A stretch of DNA of 12,117 nucleotides, from NCBI GenBank assembly GCA_013205605.1, contig JABMMK010000082.1, positions 1 to 12,117 on the forward strand, in the 5' to 3' direction. This stretch comes from Cytophagales bacterium. Lineage in GTDB: Bacteria > Bacteroidota > Bacteroidia > Cytophagales > Spirosomataceae. Made by a program: the position numbers and the translations under genes. This document shows, piece by piece, positions 8,179 through 12,117 of this stretch. The notes beneath the pieces were generated by a model. That model searched no databases, was not told where the DNA came from, and saw nothing but the letters and a program-made list of their open reading frames with translations. Position 1 is the first letter of the stretch, and every line of letters starts with the position of its first letter.

Positions 8179-8766
8179 TTAGAAAAAAGATAAAAATAAG
8201 AACATCACCAGATAGGTTGATTTTAAATAGACTCTTAGTACGGCATATGATTTTGATAGCAAATTTTTAACTACTTGCTTGGGAAGAACGATGAGATGTG
8301 AGATTTCGTCTAAGCTTAAGTTTTGAAAATAACGTAAATGAATGACTTCTTTTTGCCTATTTGAGAGTTTTGAAATGGCCTCCCTAATCTTGTCATTTCT
8401 TAGTTCTTCAGACTCTTTTTGGACCATTGTTTGCTCGACCGACAAGCTGCCTAAATAATCTAAAAAATCATTCACATCTTCGGAGTTTTCTAAGATGTCT
8501 TTTTGGCTATTTCTGATGAGTTGATTCCGTAAAGATTTTATTAAATAAAATTTCACATTTTCCACTTCACCTAAAAATGCTCGCCTTCTCCATAAATCGA
8601 TAAATAAATCTTGAATGGCATTTTCGATTAATTCATGATCTTGACAGATTCGTAATCCATAATGACTTAACGCTTTAAAATATTTTTGGTATAAAATTTC
8701 AAATGCAGACTCATCCCCATTCTTGAAGGATTTAAATAAGTCGGTATCTGTGAATTTATCTTTCAA
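8179..8766 (-). CDS. ECF-type RNA polymerase sigma-70 factor with hydrophobic C-terminal tail
   Basis: This 195-residue protein directs RNA polymerase to its target promoters, most likely the downstream susC/susD operon. Region 2 spans about 9-85 (FKNGDESAFEILYQKYF, then AIQDLFIDLWRRR, then YLIKSLRNQLIR). Region 4 spans about 126-182 (ISKLSNRQKEVIHLRYFQNL, then the helix-turn-helix LSLDEISHLIVLPKQVVKN). The last 12 residues, TYLVMFLFLSFF, are strongly hydrophobic, which could promote membrane or FecR association. The start is TTG at 8764-8766: a TGA lies in frame 12 codons upstream with no ATG or GTG between, and the first internal Met is residue 114, past region 2. Translation may therefore be weak. 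It is followed by its FecR partner after 65 bases, so it is most likely controlled by it. Confidence 0.94.
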   Translation of the reverse strand: MKDKFTDTDLFKSFKNGDESAFEILYQKYFKALSHYGLRICQDHELIENAIQDLFIDLWRRRAFLGEVENVKFYLIKSLRNQLIRNSQKDILENSEDVNDFLDYLGSLSVEQTMVQKESEELRNDKIREAISKLSNRQKEVIHLRYFQNLSLDEISHLIVLPKQVVKNLLSKSYAVLRVYLKSTYLVMFLFLSFF

Positions 8767-8795
8767 TGATTTAATTTTTACATATTCTTTGATTA

Positions 8796-8808
8796 AGTCT
8801 CAAAGACT
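8796..8808. repeat. Short inverted repeat upstream of the sigma gene
   Basis: AGTCT-CAA-AGACT is a perfect 5-base inverted repeat with a 3-base loop, 29 bases before the TTG start of the sigma gene and 23 bases after the stop of the TIM-barrel gene. It could be a small leader hairpin or an operator half-site pair. It has no U-tract and is too short to call a terminator. Confidence 0.3.
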
Positions 8809-8831
8809 CTTTCGTTGAATTACATGTATTT

Positions 8832-9692
8832 CTATTTAATGCTAAGTAAATATTTGATGGATTCAGGAACCTGAATGGCATGAAGAGAGCTTTCGTCTTC
8901 TATGTAATAATGCTGGATCTTAGCCTTTTTAGCAGCCTTCATAATGGCTGGTAAATTTAATTGGCCCGTACCTAAAGCTACATCATTTTCAGAGGAAGTT
9001 CCCCCTGATAAATTGCCAATAACCCCCTTCTTTAAATCTTTTACGTGCATCAACTTAAAGCGATTGGGGTATTTTTCTAAAAGTTTGGCTGGATCTATTC
9101 CTGGAAAAAAGGTCCATAAAATATCCATTTCAAAATTTACAAATTTAGGATCCGTATTTTTTGCGATATAATCAAAATAAGTACCCCCTTCGTATGGTGC
9201 AAATTCAAAACCATGGTTGTGATAACAAAATTCTAATCCATAATTTTCTTTTAAGTTTTTGCCAATGATGCTAAAATCCGCGATCGTTTTGTCAGCTAAT
9301 GCCTTTGTAAATGGACCTTCATGGGGAATCCAAGCCACTCGCACAAATTTTGCGCCTAAGGCTTTGGCATTGGCAGCTACTTCGTCAGACTTCATTAATG
9401 CATCTGGATAACTTACGCCAAAGGAAGAACAATACATACCTCTTTCATCCAAAAGCTTTCTGATTTCAGTGGCTTTTTTACCAAACAAACTAGAAAATTC
9501 CATGTCATAAACCTTCAATGCTTTTAATGAATCTAGCGTGGTTGGCATATCCTTTTGAAGACTTTGTCGATAGGTATACGAAACCATTCCTAAGGGAACT
9601 CCATTAATGCTTGGACCTTTTTGGGCATTTAAATTGAATAGAAAACAAATGGTACTGGCAGTAAGGAAGAATTTTTTGATCATGGCATTCAT
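8832..9692 (-). CDS. Exported sugar isomerase/epimerase-like TIM-barrel protein (AP_endonuc_2 / xylose-isomerase-like)
   Basis: This 286-residue protein has a signal peptide at about 1-23 (KKFFLTASTICFLFNLNA) and then a xylose-isomerase-like TIM barrel. Likely metal or catalytic residues, judged from IolE-like spacing, are Glu154 in GLEFCYHNHGFEF (with His158 and His160), Asp190 in NFEMDILW, His216 in LMHVKDLKKG, and Glu265 in YYIEDES. Relatives are cytosolic isomerases or epimerases, but some members of this fold act on 3-keto-glycosides by eliminating the aglycone. The gene sits 19 bases after an exported Gfo/Idh-type oxidoreductase gene, which favours a two-step oxidative pathway outside the cytoplasm. 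The ATG at 9690-9692 is used; the ATG at residue 4 is equally plausible and keeps the signal peptide. Automatic names such as sugar phosphate isomerase are doubtful here, because sugar phosphates are not expected in the periplasm. Confidence 0.88.
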   Translation of the reverse strand: MNAMIKKFFLTASTICFLFNLNAQKGPSINGVPLGMVSYTYRQSLQKDMPTTLDSLKALKVYDMEFSSLFGKKATEIRKLLDERGMYCSSFGVSYPDALMKSDEVAANAKALGAKFVRVAWIPHEGPFTKALADKTIADFSIIGKNLKENYGLEFCYHNHGFEFAPYEGGTYFDYIAKNTDPKFVNFEMDILWTFFPGIDPAKLLEKYPNRFKLMHVKDLKKGVIGNLSGGTSSENDVALGTGQLNLPAIMKAAKKAKIQHYYIEDESSLHAIQVPESIKYLLSIK

Positions 9693-9711
9693 ATTTATTA
9701 GACAAAACGTT

Positions 9712-10806
9712 TTATTTTAAGGTTACTTTTTTCCCTGTTTTGGCAGATTCTCGCGCCGCCTCTAGTATTTCTACGACCACCTGATTTATTTCAAAGGAGG
9801 ATAAATCCATTTGAGGTTTAATTCTTCCTTGGACAACGGCAGATAAATAAGGGAATACATTAGACACTTCATGGGGCAAAGGACTTAAGTCAATCATACT
9901 TTCTTTGCCATATCGATCACCATCCACATACCTCATTTTATTGTTTTTGTTAGCAACCAAAATTCCTTTGGTCCCGTAAACCTCTGTATCTTTTCGGTCA
10001 AATGGCCAATTCCAAGAAGCTTGAATGATGGCCTGGCAATCCGGATACGTTAAAATAATGGTTGCTTCATCGTCTACCTTAGGATATATATCGGGTTTCA
10101 ATTGCTGAGTCACCGCTGTTACGGAGATGGGTTTTTTTCCATCCATCAGCCAGGTCATAATATCCGCCCCATAACAACCAAAATCGATGATAGCACCTCC
10201 TCCATTTTTTACCGGGTCAGTTAACCAATGTAGAAATTCAGGGGAACAACCAATTTCTTTGGGTCCCCGATGTCCATCCATCATGACAACTTTTCGGATT
10301 GTGCCTAAAGACTTTTCTTCTTTAACCATTTGCCACATTTTAGCATGAGATGAATACCATGTGGTTTCAAAATTGGTCAAAAGATGAATTTTATATTGGC
10401 TCACCAGCGCTTTCATTTGATTCAAATGATTCATGTTGACAGCCAAAGGCTTCTCAACAATCACATGAATTCCTTTGGGAGCACAAACTTTAACCACTTC
10501 CAAATGCTCATAAATACTATTAAATGCCGCAATAGCCTCAGGCTTTGTCTTGGCAATTAAAGCCTCTAAGGTTGGGAACCAAAGAGAATCCGGAAGATTT
10601 TGTTTTTTTAGGATGGATAAGGCAAGTTCCTTATCTGGTTCAGCAAAACCTACGATGATTACATCCTGTTGTGGCTTTTTTATGGCATTATACACTTGGC
10701 CCACGTGACCGTGGGTCATTCCTGCAACACCCACTCGGAGGGGTTTAGCATGAAAAATAAAGGGTATGCAAAATAACCCTATCCAAACAAATAGTTGCTT
10801 CATCAT
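9712..10806 (-). CDS. Exported Gfo/Idh/MocA-family oxidoreductase
   Basis: This 364-residue NAD(P)-dependent oxidoreductase has a hydrophobic signal peptide at about 3-20 (LFVWIGLFCIPFIFHA) without a twin-arginine motif. The Rossmann part begins LRVGVAGMTHGHVG (23-36), in which the usual GxGxxG is degenerate. The family EKP motif is at 118-120 (VIVEKPLAVN), with Lys119 the expected catalytic lysine. The second-domain motif reads GGGAIIDFGCYGADIMTWL (202-220): Tyr212 stands where many relatives have His, as in glucose-fructose oxidoreductase, and Asp215 is kept. Family members oxidise sugars, inositols or glycosides, often at C3. It is preceded by the Spy-like gene (17 bases) and followed by the TIM-barrel gene (19 bases), so these are probably one operon. 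Two consecutive ATGs begin the gene. How a Sec-exported enzyme would acquire its nucleotide cofactor is unclear. Confidence 0.92.
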   Translation of the reverse strand: MMKQLFVWIGLFCIPFIFHAKPLRVGVAGMTHGHVGQVYNAIKKPQQDVIIVGFAEPDKELALSILKKQNLPDSLWFPTLEALIAKTKPEAIAAFNSIYEHLEVVKVCAPKGIHVIVEKPLAVNMNHLNQMKALVSQYKIHLLTNFETTWYSSHAKMWQMVKEEKSLGTIRKVVMMDGHRGPKEIGCSPEFLHWLTDPVKNGGGAIIDFGCYGADIMTWLMDGKKPISVTAVTQQLKPDIYPKVDDEATIILTYPDCQAIIQASWNWPFDRKDTEVYGTKGILVANKNNKMRYVDGDRYGKESMIDLSPLPHEVSNVFPYLSAVVQGRIKPQMDLSSFEINQVVVEILEAARESAKTGKKVTLK

Positions 10807-10823
10807 ATGAATTGCTTTTAGGA

Positions 10824-11186
10824 TTAGTTTCGAGGACCTCCGCCGCCTTGTCTCTGCGCAGCTTGCATCGTTTTGTATTTCTCTAATTGCTCTGGAGTTA
10901 AAATTGCTTTTAATGACTCTAATTGAGCATCATTCAATTTTTTCGTCTCAGCTTGCATGGCTTCTCTTTCCATACCTGCTTGACGGAATTCCATCATTTT
11001 TTCCATTCTTACTGTTACTAAAGGCTCAATTTTTTTGATTTGATCCTTAGATAAAGTTAATTCAGTTTCCATACGGTCGATCTGACGCTGAACCATCGCT
11101 TGTGGGTTATAATCCTGAGCTGATATTTGAGTTGAAAAACTCATTAATGTTGCCACGATAACAAAAGAGGTAATTAATTTTTTCAT
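10824..11186 (-). CDS. Small exported Spy/CpxP-like (LTxxQ-type) helical protein
   Basis: This 120-residue protein has a signal peptide at about 1-23, with cleavage near ISA/QD. The mature part is almost entirely charged amphipathic helix, rich in Met, Glu, Lys and Gln. It carries two LTxxQ-like motifs: LSKDQ at 45-49 (preceded by ELT) and an exact LTPEQ at 96-100. Paired LTxxQ motifs mark the Spy/CpxP family of periplasmic chaperones and stress sensors. The tail QRQGGGGPRN is low in complexity and basic, as in many Bacteroidota relatives. The start at 11184-11186 is supported by the signal peptide. It sits 37 bases after the EboF-like gene and 17 bases before the oxidoreductase gene. A chaperone role for neighbouring exported enzymes is possible but not shown. 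Confidence 0.72.
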   Translation of the reverse strand: MKKLITSFVIVATLMSFSTQISAQDYNPQAMVQRQIDRMETELTLSKDQIKKIEPLVTVRMEKMMEFRQAGMEREAMQAETKKLNDAQLESLKAILTPEQLEKYKTMQAAQRQGGGGPRN

Positions 11187-11223
11187 AGTTTTTGTGTTTA
11201 AGTTGGAATTTATAAAATATTAT

Positions 11224-12117
11224 TTAGAAAATAGAATTTAGGATCAATTTGTAGACGTCCGTGGGTTCAATTTCTGATGGTGTCTTTTGATTTGAGATAA
11301 ATAAAGGATAAAATTCCTTATCACAAAATGGACTTCCATGGGATCCTTTCACTAAGGTGGCATCCAAAGGAATGACATCCATTAAATACCTGAACCCTGT
11401 CAGTTTTCGGGCCAATTTATATCCGGCTCTCAGTTTAATCCATGGATTTTTAGGATCCATAAACATTTCTACTGGGTCATAACCCGGTTTTTTGAATATA
11501 TCGACACACCGAGCAAAGTCTGGTGCTTTTGCATCATCAAGCCAATAGTAATAGGTAAACCATTTATCCGTGTCGGCAATCAATACAAAATCACCTGTTC
11601 TTTCGTGATTTAAATGATGGGACGCTATTTCTTTTGAATCTAATACGCTAGCCACCCCAGGAATCGCTTCTAATATCTTTTTCACCTCCTTTTTATCTGC
11701 GCTATTTTTCACATAAATATGGGCAATTTGATGATCTGAGACGGCAAAGGCTTTACTTGCACCTGCGTCCAACAACTCTAATCCCCGTTCTTCGCGTATG
11801 GCTAGGTAATCATGCTCTCTCAATATCCGATTAATATGTATCGGTTCGGATACATTGTTGATGCCATATTCCGACAACAAAATGATGTGGGCATTCGTCG
11901 ACTCAAAATGTTCGATTAATTGTTGGAGTACCCGATCAATTTCCGCCAATTCCTTCGATATTTTAGTGAAATCTACTCCAAATTTCTGTAAGCAATAATC
12001 GAGGTGAGGAAGGTAAATTAAATTGAGCGTAGGGTTGTATTTTTTGTCGACCCAAATAGATGCATCCGCAATCCATTGCGTGGATTTTATGTTGGCATTA
12101 GGCCCCCAGAAATTAAA
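11224..12117 (-). CDS. eboF: EboF-like alkaline-phosphatase-superfamily (type I phosphodiesterase) protein, C-terminal 297 residues
   Basis: The frame is open from the right edge to a TAA at 11224-11226; the N-terminus, including any nucleophile, lies outside. A TTG at 11947-11949 is internal, because 56 further codons upstream stay open and match the family. The fold is that of nucleotide pyrophosphatases/phosphodiesterases: IYLPHLDYCLQKFG (first Asp ligand at visible residue 40), LLSEYGI (81-86) where active enzymes have S-D-H-G, and KGSHGSP (257-263) with the late conserved His. Relative to active enzymes the ligands are changed: D-x-x-x-H reads D-x-x-x-Q, and DHG reads EYG. The stretch FWGPNANIKSTQWIADAS resembles the EboF proteins of ebo clusters, known from cyanobacteria and Bacteroidota and linked in Nostoc to moving a pigment precursor out of the cytoplasm. 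The other ebo genes would be expected to the right. I am sure of the superfamily and only moderately sure of the EboF label, which comes from memory of the family. Confidence 0.65.
   Translation of the reverse strand, partial: FNFWGPNANIKSTQWIADASIWVDKKYNPTLNLIYLPHLDYCLQKFGVDFTKISKELAEIDRVLQQLIEHFESTNAHIILLSEYGINNVSEPIHINRILREHDYLAIREERGLELLDAGASKAFAVSDHQIAHIYVKNSADKKEVKKILEAIPGVASVLDSKEIASHHLNHERTGDFVLIADTDKWFTYYYWLDDAKAPDFARCVDIFKKPGYDPVEMFMDPKNPWIKLRAGYKLARKLTGFRYLMDVIPLDATLVKGSHGSPFCDKEFYPLFISNQKTPSEIEPTDVYKLILNSIF

Noticed and set aside
8944..9171. Plus-strand open frame of 75 codons within the TIM-barrel gene
   Set aside because: It is antisense to conserved motifs of the TIM-barrel protein and shows no features of its own.
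9704..9713. Palindrome AAAACGTTTT between the oxidoreductase and TIM-barrel genes
   Set aside because: It is short, overlaps the stop codon and has no loop or U-tract; likely chance in AT-rich DNA.
11947..11949. TTG as the start of the EboF-like protein
   Set aside because: The frame stays open for 56 codons upstream to the window edge and contains conserved family sequence, including the first Asp ligand, so this codon is internal.

Overview
The window is AT-rich DNA in which every supported gene lies on the minus strand, so transcription runs from right to left. The SusC/SusD pair, the Bacteroidota-type ECF sigma/FecR pair and the lack of strong purine-rich ribosome binding sites point to a member of the Bacteroidota. 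The protein flavour, plus an EboF-like gene at the right edge, suggests Cytophagales (the Spirosomataceae/Cytophagaceae side); this placement is inference.

Right part, in transcription order (12117 to 8832). First comes the C-terminal part of an alkaline-phosphatase-superfamily protein that resembles EboF of the ebo metabolite-trafficking cluster. Next is a small secreted Spy/CpxP-like protein. Then come two closely spaced secreted proteins: a Gfo/Idh/MocA-type oxidoreductase and a xylose-isomerase-like TIM-barrel protein. Both carry signal peptides, which suggests an extracytoplasmic oxidative sugar pathway, possibly of the 3-keto-glycoside type.

Left part, in transcription order (8766 to 1). 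This is a polysaccharide utilisation locus (PUL) with its own trans-envelope signalling system: ECF sigma factor, FecR-type anti-sigma factor, SusC-type TonB-dependent transporter with an N-terminal STN signalling domain, SusD-type surface lipoprotein, a GH105/GH88-type unsaturated glycuronyl hydrolase, and a Tat-exported protein cut by the left edge. The GH105-type enzyme implies that the imported glycan is a uronic-acid polymer fragment made by a polysaccharide lyase (rhamnogalacturonan, ulvan or a similar glycan). The lyase itself is not visible and may lie to the left. A strong stem-loop separates susD from the hydrolase gene and probably sets different expression levels.

I see no tRNA, rRNA, CRISPR array, insertion sequence or phage gene. 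No gap between genes exceeds 94 bases. The points most worth following are the exported oxidoreductase/TIM-barrel pair beside the PUL, the substituted metal ligands in the EboF-like protein, the Tat-exported left-edge protein translationally coupled to the hydrolase, and the hydrophobic tail on the sigma factor.
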